Shown here piece by piece: positions 34,601 through 46,293 of a DNA stretch of 64,000 nucleotides. Position 1 is the first letter of the stretch; each line of letters starts with the position of its first letter. Source of the DNA: Glebionis coronaria (taxonomy: Eukaryota > Streptophyta > Magnoliopsida > Asterales > Asteraceae); contig CM046879.1 in NCBI GenBank assembly GCA_025667525.1, forward strand, positions 391,739,039 to 391,803,038, in the 5' to 3' direction. The translations under genes and the position numbers were made by a program. The notes under the pieces were generated by a model. That model made no database searches and was not told the DNA's origin. It was given only the letters and a program-made list of their open reading frames with translations.

Positions 34601-37044
34601 CACGGCATGGTTATCATCAATTTCGCGTCCGCGAAGAAGATTATCTATTCCAATCACTACATTCATAACTTGTAATGAACATTATGAGTTTCATGTTACG
34701 TTGTTTGGATTGACCAATGCACACGTAGCATTCATAAATTTGGTGAATCACGTGTGTAGGCTGTAATTCGATAAATTCATGCTTGTGATCATTAAGGACT
34801 ATTTGTTTGTTTATAAGAATAAGAATGAGTTAATAATTATTTATAGATTGCCCTGAATTGACCGAACAATGAAAACCTGTATTTTGAATAATTTACATGT
34901 GATTAAAGACTTAATCCTTTACATTATTTGACCGTGTGATTAAAAGATAATGGAATCTATATTGACTCTTCAAAAATTAAGAGCCCTTTTAAGATTTTGG
35001 GTTTTACCAAAAAAAAAATGCAAATGTGTTTTGACAAAGGATTTTTAAGGGATTATTCCCTTATACCCAGAACATTTAACTAAACTCCTGTTTAGGGGTA
35101 AATGTTTGTGTATACCTCAAAACAACCTAAGAAGAATTGAGGAAACCTTTTAAACCATGACTTAAAATTTGAAATGACAATTTTTACTTTTTAACTAAGA
35201 AAACTTTGACCAAAGTATAAACAAAGGTTTTTCGAACATTTACGAATCTTATTAAATATTTTCGATAAATCAACAAAAATCTTGTTAATTAAATTCAAAT
35301 TTATTTTTGAACATTTTATATAATTGGTCGAACTAAGAAATTTAAATTTTTTACGTTTACGCTTCATAAAAATTAAGTAATTATTATTTAATTACTTGTA
35401 GTAATTATCGACGCTTTAAACGTCGGATTGAGAAAAACTGATAAAAATACTAGTTGAGACGAAACAAAAACATTGAAAATATGAAGAAAGAAATTATGAG
35501 TGAATTTTGGTCATGATAATTATTTCATCAGGGGAGATGAATATAGATACTGACACATAATTTAGAAAGGATAAAGAATCAATGAGGAGATGTTCCTTTA
35601 TAATGAAGGTGCAAAATAAATTGCCGAACAATATAAAAATAAACGATGTTTGTAAAAAGGATAATATAGATAATAAAAAGGGGGTTCACGGCTAATGTGA
35701 ACCATTAGAATTGAGAAGCCGATGGCGTTAAACATTTTAAAGGCCACTTGTGGTTGCCTAAATATGGAGATTTTGAGATATAGTTATGTTGGAGTCTTGT
35801 AAGTATAAGTATTCTATTCCTGTCATTTCTGATTTAATGTATCTTTATCTGAAGAAGTTGTACTAATGGCAAATTATGAAGGTAGACATCGCCTCATACA
35901 TTAGTAAACGTCTAACTATTGCAAAGGTCATCATCTGAATTTGATTCGATTTGAGTAATCGTCGACAGACTAACCAAATCTGCTAATATCATTCCTGTTA
36001 ATGATATATTTGTGATGAAGAAATTGACTCTTTTGTATTTAAAAGGAGTTGTGTAAACATGGTGTGCCTGTATCGATCATCTCTATCAAGATCCTCGCTT
36101 CGCATCGAACTTCTAGAGATTTACTCAGAAGTCATTGAGAACGAATCTTGATGAGAGTACTGTTTACCATCCCAATCGAAGGGTCGAGTTAAAGTAACGA
36201 TACAAAATACTAGAAGCGCTGTTTTATGATTGAATGATTGACCTTTGGTAATAAACCGTATGATCGCTTTCCTTTGTAGAGATTGTCATTGATAATTATC
36301 GTATTAGGATCGAGATCGGATCTTGTGAGGATAAATATTAGAGCATCTGTAAGCAGGAGTTGGGATGAAGACATCCGACATACACCCACTTTGAGTTGGA
36401 CATGTCTTTTAGGTGTAAGGTTTCCTATAATGGCGAACCTAACCTTACAAAATACTCGACCCGCGAGACCAGAAATGATTTTTGAAATTTGGATTTGATT
36501 ATTTACTGCCAGTAGTGGGCAGGAGGTTATGTGAATATGAAATGTAGATCTTGGAGTGCCAGACGGGTAGCGAAGTTATGCCAAAAACTTTAACCATGGA
36601 AAAATGAATTGATGATCTGAAAGATCATGGGATATAAGTCCCCGTTGTATGGGACCATTGAGATGATGTAAAAGATTGGTTTGAAAGGCATATAAGTTGG
36701 ATCTACCCTAGGACTTCAAGAGATGCGTGAATTATGATTCGTATATCTAACTTGATAAAATGTCTATCAAGTGAAAATATGACTAATCCTTAATGAAGTT
36801 TAGATCGGCGAAAAGTTGGATTCATCAAAAACCCGTGAACATCATGGATAGAGAAAGTAAGTCAACATTAAGCCTGATCTTATTCCCGTAGTTATGTTTG
36901 ATGAAACTCGCGTATTGTAATGAATTACACTTGTGAGAAAAGACCGAATGTGGAGGAAATACCCACATGGCTTTAACTCTATAAGAAGCGAGTAGTAAGG
37001 TAAGATGATCTTTGAGGACAAAGATCCTGTTTAGGGGTAAATGC
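31666..37044 (+). pseudogene. gypsy-A2 internal region, decayed gag-pol
   Basis: 5.4 kb with no long frame. Recognisable pieces, with frame changes: near 34260-34380 the acidic segment before RT (GELPRLSPLRQVEIGIDYIP then GASPVA); 34390-34600 RT ([31 protein letters not shown]); 34640-34800 (HYEFHVTLFGLTNA, then NLVNHVCRL with a TAA at 34764-34766); and 36040-36300 integrase core (GVPVSIISI, relic of GVPVSIISDRDPRF, followed by a decayed HPQTDGQSE region). Gag and protease between 31700 and 34200 could not be recognised. A polypurine tract is not clean; TTTGAGGACAAAGATC at 37010-37025 and AGGGGTAA at 37033-37040 are the candidates just before the 3' LTR. Confidence 0.85.
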
Positions 37045-40000
37045 TGTGACAATCCGTCAATTTATGGTTGATATTTTATTCTCAATATTTATTTGAAAAT
37101 ATTATTTGATGAACTCACTTATTTTTGGGAAGTAATTTGGATTTATGTCTTGAAGTAGCATCAACTACGTCTAAACCGGAGGATTCTACGTTACGTGCTT
37201 ACGTTTACATACATCGTTTTGGTGACAGTCCGACATTTCAGGAAATAAATTTATCCGTGAAAATTATTTTGAGATTTTAAATTTGTGTTCGTTCATAAAC
37301 TCACAAATTTACGAGAAGAGATTGGGACTCACGATTTTATTTTAACGTCCTTTACGACTAAACCGGAAACCTTAGGATTACGTATTTATGTTTTCGAACT
37401 CCGTTTTTGATGAGACAATTTTTATTAGATTCGTTTTGTGCCGTTGATTCATAATTTATAAAAACGTTTTTCGTAAAACGACCCGAGGGCACGCAAATCG
37501 AGGAAACTAGAACTGAGGAGTACCCGTAAATTAGTGGGATGAGACAAGATAAATCTTGCCCCACCCCACTATATGGACGGCAACATGTAAGCCAACACAT
37601 CTCATGATGTGTCCAATTTGTAGCAACTAAGCTAACACTTGTTAGCTTAGCTTAAAAGCTACTCCACCTCAACACAAAACCATCTATCCTAAACCACTTT
37701 TCATTTGCTACTCATGCAAACAACTCAAAACTCTCTCAACCCACTCACCATTGCCGTCCCATCCTCACCAAAAACACCCTCACTTGATCTTGATTCAACC
37801 ACAAAACCTATGTTATTTACATATATGATGATGCCCTTTTGAGGCCCTATTGATTGGTGGTGATTATAACATCCAAGGAGGAGTTACTATGGAGTCTTGG
37901 GGCTGATTTTCCACAAGGAGTTCTTGCAGAATGGTGGTTTTGAAGATGGTCTTGGTTTATCACAAGTTTCTCCATCAAAATCCATGTTTTGATCATAACC
38001 TACATCATCATGGTGGTATAAAGATTGTTCTCCCCATCCTTTTGTTAATTTTGATTATGTAATCATGTATTTTCTTCTTAAATGTATATATGTATGATGA
38101 TATATGATGATAAAAATATTATGTGGGGATTTGGTGTTGATAATCATGGGTAAAAAGATGAAAAACTATATGTAAAAATGGTTAATCTTGCTTAAATGGT
38201 AGGCTGTATGAAAACAGTAACTAACCACATGTTAGACTGATAAAATGGCAAAGTAGAATCAATATACAGTAATTAATATGTCTTGTACACATGTGAGAGT
38301 TGGCCATGCAATGGAATCATTATAATGAGTGAGATATGATCAAAACAAGTTTAGAGTACAAATCTGAGTTCACTGTTTTGGACGATTTTTAGAAAATACT
38401 TAGAAGATGATTCGACAGTAGCTATAGAAGAGTTAAATGGAGAAAATATCATGTAGTTTATGTCATAAAAATTTGAGCTTGTATCTCCATATAGAACTCT
38501 AGATATGGCAGTTTTTGGTAAACATGAAAGTAAAAGTCAGATTTTGGGAAATTAAAGTATAATAGTATTATATAAGCACTCAAATAAAAATAGTATAAAA
38601 TGTGAATTAAAACCCACTAACTTATATAATACATTTATATAAATATGTATAAGGATAAATAAATGGATATTTTATAAAAATGGTAGTTTGATAAGTTTTA
38701 TAAGTTATAAAACTATAAACATGATTTTTACGACTTTTTCAGCTATTACAGTAAAATTGACGTTTTTGTTAAATAAAACTTTGACGGTTGGACCCGTCTA
38801 ATGTAAACTTTTATAAACTCATATACTGATATATAAACATATATAACAAGTAAAATCCGATAAAACCCGAACTATATAACATACGGACATTAACGGGCTA
38901 AGTTAACGTTATTGGACTAATAATACAACAAAATGGGCTACAACACTTATAAACTTATTTATTGGGCTTAACCCATTTGGACCCAACATGTAGAGTGTAA
39001 ATACTGATAATACAAGTATAAAGTGGAATAATACAAATTAAAGAACTTATAATAAGTTTATTGGACCTAAAACACGTAAATAGGTAAAACTAGTAAACTA
39101 GTAAGAAGTTACCAATACGTAAACACTAAAATGAGTAAAAGAGAATATGTAAACCCACTTGATCATCATATATATAAAATCATCATATGTATACATAATT
39201 GTTATTTTTATAAAGTCATTGGACAAGAGTATAAGACGAATATTATTTGTCTAGGTTTCCGTGATTGAAGCACGTACCGTACATCCGAATTGCCGATAAC
39301 CCGCCTTACCACATCAACGTGAGTTCATAGCCTCGCACTCTTTTAAATGTTTTTATGAAATGTTTTATAAACCCGCGAGGGAGATAACATGTTAGTTTTT
39401 ATAAAATAGGACACCATTTGTCCCGATTGTTTGTTTATTGATTTGGACCCGAATGATTGTATGACCCGATTGTATGACCCGATAAATGATTAAATGACCC
39501 GATAGATGAAATTAAATGGATTATTAAAGTTAGGTTATGTCACTAAAAGTCCCATTAGCATGAATTGTGAACTACCGGGATTTGGTAGACGCTTATGCAT
39601 ATAATAGTACAATTTGGGGACGATCACCCCAGTTCGCGCCTTGACGGTTGATCCATGTTGTGCCACATTGATTGGTAAGCGAATTTATGTATGAGAAGAT
39701 TTCCATAGCGTGACCTTTGTGACGACACGCTAATTTAGATGGGCAAATTGAGTTTCGGGATATCTACCCGTTGTTTGTTGTAGTAAGGTAACAATGTCAT
39801 ACGGCTTATAATAATCCAAATTAACGAAATACTGCTATACGCACCGAATTACGATGTATTGCCTGACTAGCAATACGGGGTCATACTATTGATATTATGT
39901 TCGTTGTTTGGTTTTATATAACCATATTCATATAACGGTTTTTATTTAATCTATACAACGTTATAAAACGTATTGTATGATGTTTTTACGACATTGGCTA

Positions 40001-40475
40001 GTATAATGATTTTTAAGGCAAATGCCTATATTACGATTTTCGATAAGGATTCGTATAAAAATGACTTTGGCTATTTTATGGCCTATTACAATGATTTGTA
40101 CGAAATGATTTTTGGTAATAATTTTATACCAAAGTTATATTGATGGAATTTATTAAACTCTATGAATTCACTCGGCGTTATCGCTGACCTTTTCTTTTAA
40201 CATGTTTTATCTTAGGTACTTGAAGGTAATTCTCGGGAAGACAACAAGAATTCATGGCCCGCACCTAAACAATAATTTCCATTCAAATTCTTTGTAAAAC
40301 TTGTATGAAATACAATGACTTGGGACCTATGTAACTTTGATATTTATGAATGGAAATGCTTTTATTATTAAATGACGCGATTTTTATGCGTTGTCTATGA
40401 TGTGAGTAATGTGCTATCCCGTAACACCAACGAGTCTTCCGCTGTATTGAGTTGTATAAATTTGGGGGTGTTACA
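37045..40475 (+). repeat. gypsy-A2 3' LTR (3.43 kb)
   Basis: Starts TGTGACAATCC, ends GGGTGTTACA, followed by ACAAG. It shows the uninterrupted target site of Athila-1 (GCCAACACATCTCATG at about 37591-37606). Full-length partner of 16699-17255 plus 28788-31650 and of the gypsy-A1 LTR. No gene. Confidence 0.96.
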
Positions 40476-40480
40476 ACAAG

Positions 40481-42982
40481 GGTAGCAAGATGACTCTTGC
40501 TTACCCAAGATTTTTGCAAATGGTTTTTGATGAACAAAGGCATTGCACCAGGGATCATGATGATTTTTATAAGATCCCTGTGCAAAAGAAAGCAATTTTT
40601 AGAAAGATGAATTCACCCCCTCACAAAAACGTACCTCTTACCCAAGCCATGCTTGTTGTTATTGCAGCAGCACAACCTCAACCTGACCCACAACCACAAC
40701 CAGACCCATTACCTGAACCATCACCATCACCCCAACATATGGAACTTGACCAAGATTCCTTCAACGCTGACACGTTAAATGTTGGCGTTGACACTTCAAA
40801 TCCAAACGTTGACACCTTTCTACAACAAACCCAAACACCCCTTAACCTCCAAACTGAAACCCAATACACATCATCTTCCTCACCCCCAGACTTTAGGATG
40901 GAAAAACGCCAAAGGACCATTGGAGTGTTCTGATCTGGTGGTCCTAGCCATGTTGCAGAGAGAACCACCACAACAAGTGTGGTTGGTAACATGGGTGGGG
41001 CTAGGACTATTGGTACTAGCTTAGATGCAGGCCAAACCAGTCCTAACATCATTAAGACCCCATCCATGCCCCATGACTCTACTTTGGGAGGTTAAATTCC
41101 AATTCTAGAGGAGGGCAGATTGGAACTTTATACATTGTTGGAATTGACGGTTGTCTGCATTAGCTTGCAAAAGAAAAATACAGACCTTGTATATACTATC
41201 TCTACCCAAGGCCTTGAAATCAAGCAATTGTGGGAGAGGATTGTTGTTTTGGAAGCTGCTGAGACTAGGAGGAGGCAGACAAGATTCCTTTCTTCAAGAG
41301 AGGATTATTACAAAGGGGAGGAAGCTGCTAGTGAGCCACTTAATTTGAGTGACAAAGGCTCACATAAAGGAGAATCTTTGGGTATTGCTGAAGCTCTAAC
41401 AGATTTGAAGAGGCAACCAGGTTTTGATGCTTCATTGGTTAACCCTACAAAATTGAATCTATCTTTTACTGAGATGATGGAGCAGTACACAAGAAGCGCT
41501 GACAAGAGTAAGGTGAGTGTTGACAAGCAGAGTTTTGAGACTGACAAGTCAAGCGCTGACAAGAGTAAGTTAGGCGTTGACACACAGGTTTTGGACGTTT
41601 ATAGACCTGCAGGTATGGTTTATGTATTCCAGTCATCAGCTATCATCAAGGAAGTGTCTTCAAAGGTACCATCATCATCTTTACCCATCATTGATACATT
41701 AGATAAGGGTAAAGGAATTATGGTAGAAACAGTGGTTCCCAAGGATGCAGCCCAAGTAAAATTTGATTCCATGTTAGCTGCACAACTTGAGAAATAAGAT
41801 AGGATAAAGGAAACTGCTATTGAGAGTAAGAAAAGTAGTGATGATCAGAGCACAGATTCAAGTATCATGATTATTGAAGAACCAGAAAGACATGAATGTG
41901 GTGATGAGTTGGCAATGTAAAAGCTTGCACAATTGAAGAATCAGGTAGATTATGATATGCCTGAAGTTGCCCAGATGTACTTTGCATGGGAGAATAAGAT
42001 TATGGAGAATCTAGAGATGTCTTTATCAGATCAGGTTTGGGGTTTAGAGATTCTACTCAGGATTCAAAGGGATTTCCAGGTAATCCTAAAGTATAAGGCC
42101 AGGAAAGTTTTCTCACAATCTAAGAGGGATAGAAGGGAGCTTTATTATATGTTGCTTATATGTCATCAAGGGGGTTGGACTTTTCAGAAGTTGCAGGGAT
42201 TGTCCTTTGATGAATTAGAGTATAAAGCTTATCCTATTTGGGAAAGAGTGCAAGAGATGAACACTATTAGACTTCTTTCAGATGAAAGAAAGGAAGAGCT
42301 TGCAGAAGAGATGCAAATTCAACAGGCTTTAATTGCACCAAGACCTTTAAAGAAGGGAGTTCCACTTGAGTTCCCAAGAAATATGGATAGAGTGAATCCT
42401 AGTGAAGCTGTTATTAGAAGGAGCATTAAGCTCTCATCATTGGAAGTTTCACATATGGTGGAAGTATTACCTCATGATTCCAGAAACTCTATAGTTAGCT
42501 ATGAAGAAAATGCAAGTGGGTTCTGGATGATTGGCAGATATGGGAACGAGGTACATACTTTTACTACTCTTATGTATTTGTTTGCAAGCCTGGATAGGGA
42601 AGACTTGGCAGACCTTTGGAGGTTGATGCAGACCAAGTATGAGACTGAAGCACCTACTTCAGTCAATGGAATAAAGATTTGGTCAACATTCAGAAGGATG
42701 TGTGCACCAGATGAAGAAGATCCTGTTTGGAAGGATCTTGATGAAGATATCAGTGGACTTCAATGGCGTCTATATTCAGCAGCTGGTGTGTATCGTTTGA
42801 GTTCTACAAAGTTTTCTGAGTATCTTCTTGAGGATGCTGAGTATCCTATGTCCAAAGAAGTTTTGAAGAAAATGATGACAACACAGCTGGAGATAGACTA
42901 CTCAAGTGACGTGGCCAAAGATTTGATTAGATATATTTATTTCCAATATAATGAAATTCTTAAGAATCCTCCTAGTTCTTAG
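40481..42982 (+). pseudogene. Third ORF of copia-2, central and C-terminal parts
   Basis: The frame interrupted at 16693 resumes here (YPRFLQMVFDEQRH). It has a Pro/Gln/Asp-Pro repeat region (about 40675-40740), then a low-complexity linker with NADT, GVDT and NVDT, a TGA at 40931-40933, further linker with SADKSK, SVDK, GVDTQ (41494-41583), stops at 41795-41797 and 41918-41920, and a conserved C-terminal block 41933-42982. The C-terminal block includes ENASGFWMIGRYGNEVHTF, LDREDLADLWRLMQTKYE, PVWKDLDEDISGLQWRLY, AAGVYRLSST and YPMSKEVLKKMM. I recall the same order of motifs from extra ORFs of daisy-family copia elements. No membrane segment is obvious, so a true envelope function is doubtful; function unknown. 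Confidence 0.75.
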
Positions 42983-43021
42983 TTTTTATTCAGAAACTTG
43001 ATTACTAGAGTAGATATCATG

Positions 43022-43034
43022 TTTATGGGAGGAT
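43022..43034 (+). other. Polypurine tract before internal LTR
   Basis: TTTATGGGAGGAT directly precedes the TG of the internal LTR and follows the third ORF by 40 bp. Its form and position match the tract AACTAGGGGAAGAT that precedes the 3' LTR at 45757. Confidence 0.65.
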
Positions 43035-43525
43035 TGTTGGGAATAAAATGTAGTCAAGACACTTGGACGCTGACAAGAGAAATTTGGACGTTGAAAGGAA
43101 GAAATCAATCGTTGACAGGACAAGCGTTGACAGGAAGAAGTCAAGTGTTGATAAGAAGAAGACAAGCACTGATAGAAGACTTAGTCTACACGTTTTATGT
43201 TTCTAGTAAAGATATGTTCGACAATGTATTTCCTATGTTTATCTTTACCAAGAATAGCTGATACGTAGACTCTTGTACAAGGTTCCTTAATATATAAAAG
43301 GAGGCCTTTAGGTTTTAGTTTAATATACGTTTACACTTTCATTGTACGCAAGTTCGATTTATCAATCAAAGTGAAAGTTTGGTTTATCTTGTTTGTGTGT
43401 TCTTGTTTAAGTATTAATTCCGCATAACACTTGAATTGTTACATATACAACAAAGTTTCTCTACGTGTTTAACTTGATTTAATCTCGTTTACACAAGCTA
43501 AATCGATCTAAGTTTGGGATCAACA
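43035..43525 (+). repeat. Internal extra LTR (LTR-X) inside copia-2
   Basis: Starts TGTTGGGAATAAAATG and ends GGGATCAACA, 491 bp. It is built like the outer LTRs (same TGTTGGG start, a cluster of GCGTTGACA words at 43065-43175, a TATATAAA at 43291-43298) but its sequence is clearly different from them. It is preceded by a polypurine tract and followed after two bases by a primer-binding site. The five bases on the two sides (AGGAT, AGTGG) do not match, so it is not a solo-LTR insertion. See findings. Confidence 0.8.
43291..43298 (+). promoter_or_regulatory. TATA box of LTR-X
   Basis: TATATAAA followed by AGGAGGCC, midway in the internal LTR, at the position equivalent to the outer LTR TATA boxes. 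Confidence 0.6.
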
Positions 43526-43527
43526 AG

Positions 43528-43539
43528 TGGTATTAGAGC
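43528..43539 (+). other. Primer-binding site after LTR-X
   Basis: TGGTATTAGAGC, one transition away from the canonical initiator-Met site, two bases after the LTR end. It shows that the sequence to the right behaves as the start of an internal region. Confidence 0.75.
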
Positions 43540-45742
43540 CTCGTGGATCGTGAAGCTAGGACCAAAAAGGTGTTCGTGTTTTGAGAAGAAAAGAAAAATT
43601 CGTCTAGGGTTTTTCTGGGTGATTTTGTGTGCGCAGCAGTATTCAGAAGGTCATAACTTTTTATTGGATCGTTGGATCGTGACAAATTTCTTGTGTGTGT
43701 TCTACACACATATATCAAGACATCCACCGGAGGGATTGTCAAGTTTTATCTCCAAGAAAAAGTTATTAAGAGTCAAAATCAACAGAAGGATATGTGATCT
43801 TATGCAGATCTCTGTAAACAGCCATAGTAGGAACACGATTTCTCCTTCGTTAACCGTTGGATCATTGTGCAATTTTTGCTGTAGATTCTTGGCACTTGTG
43901 TCTAGGATCTCACCGGAGCGATCTTCAATCTTAGCTCTCATGAAAGAATTTTAGGTTGTCGAAGATGGCTGTAAAACAAGGTTTTGATTTTTCTGTTTTT
44001 TTATTATTATGAAACTATGGTTTCTATAAACCCTAGGATCAATCTCATAATAGAAAAGAAGAAGTCTTGTTGCGGATTGGAGGTAATATTCTTTGCTGTG
44101 ATTTAAAATTCGTTTTTAGGGTTTGCATAAACCCTAGATTCATCTTTTGAGACATAGCAACAGCCTGTTGTGATCCGTTGTGATAAGGGTGGCTTGATTG
44201 AGTTGCCAATAGAGAAGCAGAAGGTTATTAAACCCTAGATCTGGCAGAAGGACGTAAGGGAAGTAAAGGACATAAAACATGGTAATTAAGTGTAAAAAGT
44301 AGTATTATACACTTCCATGTTTACGTATTGGTAAGATGTGTAATACTGTTTGTACGACTTGATGTGGACTGCTCATTTGTGGTCCATGACGTGATTAAAA
44401 GCAAGTTAGACATTCTGTATTCGAATAGGCAAGTGTGATACATGAATATTATTGTATGCATTGGCTTCACGTGGGTCCTAAGTAGAATGACAAAAGATTC
44501 GTTTTCCACTTTTAGTTTAAATGTTGACTTATGTGAAGTATAAGTATAAAAAAGGTGGAGGCATTGAAGTCAATGAAAAACAAAGGCAGATTAGTTGGTT
44601 CGATCATTATTGGTGCACATAGGTTTATATACAAAGCTAGTGTACAAGCAGACGTGGATACACATAAAATTTGTTCTACTAGTAATATGGTCCTTGTTTG
44701 TGTTCACACGGGAGGTGCAATTCATATGGATTGAGTTTTGATATACTGTTTGTTTGAAGAAAAAGTTAGCCGCTGATAAAGTTTTGGTTCGACGTTGACA
44801 AGGAATAATTTAAGCGCTGTTGGGAAGCACTGACACTTGTTGTCTGATATATTATTTTCCAAACGCTGACAGGTGTTGTCCGATGTTGGACAACACACAG
44901 TGGTAATACATTGGATAAAGGAGGATATTGGACAACAAAAGGAATAGCTGCTGTTTGGAAAATTGATACGATTTTGGCACATAAAAAGAGGTATTTACAC
45001 GCAAAGGTACATGGAATCTCCGTTTTTATAAAGAATATCAAGTTGATATTTATGGCTCGGATATTTTTAAAAGGGATTAATGATTTTAATCCGAGTTAGC
45101 AACAATTTGTGCAGTAGTTTATTGGAGTAATATTTCTTATGTAATCGGGTTAGCCTTGTGAAAGAGTTATCCATATCTACTTTTACATACGAAGATATTG
45201 GTTCATTAAGACTCATCATGAAGAGGTGTTGGCTTAAGGGGAAGAATTCTTATGGTAAATTTGATGTTCTAAGAAGATTTTCGCGAGTTTGTGATCTATC
45301 ATATCTTTAAAGATGGTGCCTAGTCAATATTATTCTTTAAAGGTAACTTGTTCATGCTTACATGGTTGGTGACGAAGACTTGTCATAACACTTGAAGGAG
45401 TTACATTATCGTGCTCAGTGTCTCACAAAGGATGAGAATATTGACAAGAGATCGAGGTCTAATTATACTTCTCCATTGGTATAAGTTCTTTGTCACATGG
45501 ATAGTGCAAGACATAGAACACAAGGTTGGGTTATTCTACTTCTACATCAAGAATATTATAATTAATTTTCTTCAAAATCATTACATAGAGCCTACATTTG
45601 GAGAATCTTCAAGATTGCATACATTGTTTACTTCCCTGCCGATGTGACAAAAAGGGGAAGACATACATGCTACAATTGAGGGGAAGCAATTTGAAGATGA
45701 TGTATAACTTACAAGAGATACACATAGAGTTTTGCCAACATC
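43540..45742 (+). other. Non-coding internal segment of copia-2 after LTR-X
   Basis: 2.2 kb with no coding sequence recognised on either strand. It looks like a retrotransposon leader joined to a 3' end: an imperfect duplication with ATCGTTGGATCGTGACAAAT (43669-43688) and ACCGTTGGATCATTGTGCAA (43855-43874), several AAACCCTAG words, a cluster of GCTGACA words (44769-44873), and purine tracts AAAAAGGGGAAGACA (about 45649-45663) and TTGAGGGGAAGC (about 45675-45686) before the final tract. It may be an internally deleted relative of copia-2. Confidence 0.65.
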
Positions 45743-45756
45743 AACTAGGGGAAGAT
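45743..45756 (+). other. Polypurine tract of copia-2
   Basis: AACTAGGGGAAGAT immediately upstream of the 3' LTR. Two further GGGGAAG tracts lie within 110 bp upstream; repeated purine tracts are a known feature of Sireviruses. Confidence 0.8.
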
Positions 45757-46293
45757 TGTTGGGTCAAAAAGTTGATGTGGCAGAAACTCAAAAACGAAGA
45801 AAACATGAAGGCATTTGTCTATGCGTTGACAAGTGTAAATCAGGCGTTGTCAAGAGGAAATAAGGCGTTGACAGAAGTCAACAAAAGTCAAACGTTGTTG
45901 GAAAGTCTATTTAGGATAAGTATTCAGAATATTATTTGATAATATTTTGTATTAGTTATTTAAATAGAAGATACACATGTTTATTCATAGTTTTCTCTTG
46001 TAAACCCTAATCCTTAGTCTATAAAAGTAACAAGGGTCTTAGGTTTTTATTCATATCATTCATATACAATGTAAACCTAAAGCGTGTGTCGACTAGGTGT
46101 GGGATTCAATGTATACACATCTAGTGATTGTTGATTATTAATATAATTAGAAATCCAATTGTTTAAATCATGTGTTATTATGCCCAAACACCTTGTTAAT
46201 GGTTATTGTTCTAGTTCCGCTTTGATTATGTTAATCATATGAACAATGATCATTCCTAGTAGCTTAAATATCCGTGAATCTTAGGATTCTACA
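45757..46293 (+). repeat. 3' LTR of copia-2
   Basis: 537 bp, starts TGTTGGGTC, ends TTCTACA and is followed by CATGA, the same five bases that precede the 5' LTR. TATAAAA at 46020-46026. A few scattered substitutions separate it from 7930-8467. Confidence 0.96.

Larger units (their letters stand above)
16699..40475 (+). mobile_element. gypsy-A2: complete but decayed Ty3/gypsy element
   Basis: It begins TGTGACAATCC at 16699 and ends GTGTTACA at 40475, flanked by ACAAG on both sides (16694-16698, 40476-40480). The 5' LTR is 16699-31650 with Athila-1 removed (about 3.42 kb), the internal region is 31651-37044 (5.4 kb) and the 3' LTR is 37045-40475 (3.43 kb). It interrupts the third ORF of copia-2. 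Its internal region has no intact gene. Same family as gypsy-A1. Confidence 0.95.
7930..46293 (+). mobile_element. copia-2: Sirevirus-like Ty1/copia element with nested insertions
   Basis: Two nearly identical LTRs (7930-8467 and 45757-46293) bound this element, with CATGA on both outer sides (7925-7929 and 46294-46298). The order inside is primer site, gag, protease, integrase, RT, RNase H, spacer, a third ORF, a polypurine tract, then an extra LTR with its own primer site, a non-coding stretch, a second polypurine tract and the 3' LTR. Integrase preceding RT is diagnostic of Ty1/copia. An extra ORF after RNase H and repeated purine tracts point to the Sirevirus group. Gypsy-A2 with Athila-1 inside it (16699-40475, plus one copy of the duplicated ACAAG) splits the third ORF. 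Without them the element would be about 14.6 kb. Confidence 0.93.

Noticed and set aside
42998..43261. 87-codon ORF with repeated LTG and ALTG peptides
   Set aside because: It spans the polypurine tract and LTR-X; the peptide repeat comes from the dispersed GCGTTGACA word read in another frame.
43514..43954. 146-codon ORF as a gene
   Set aside because: It begins across the primer-binding site in a leader-like segment, overlaps a minus-strand frame and shows no recognisable motif.
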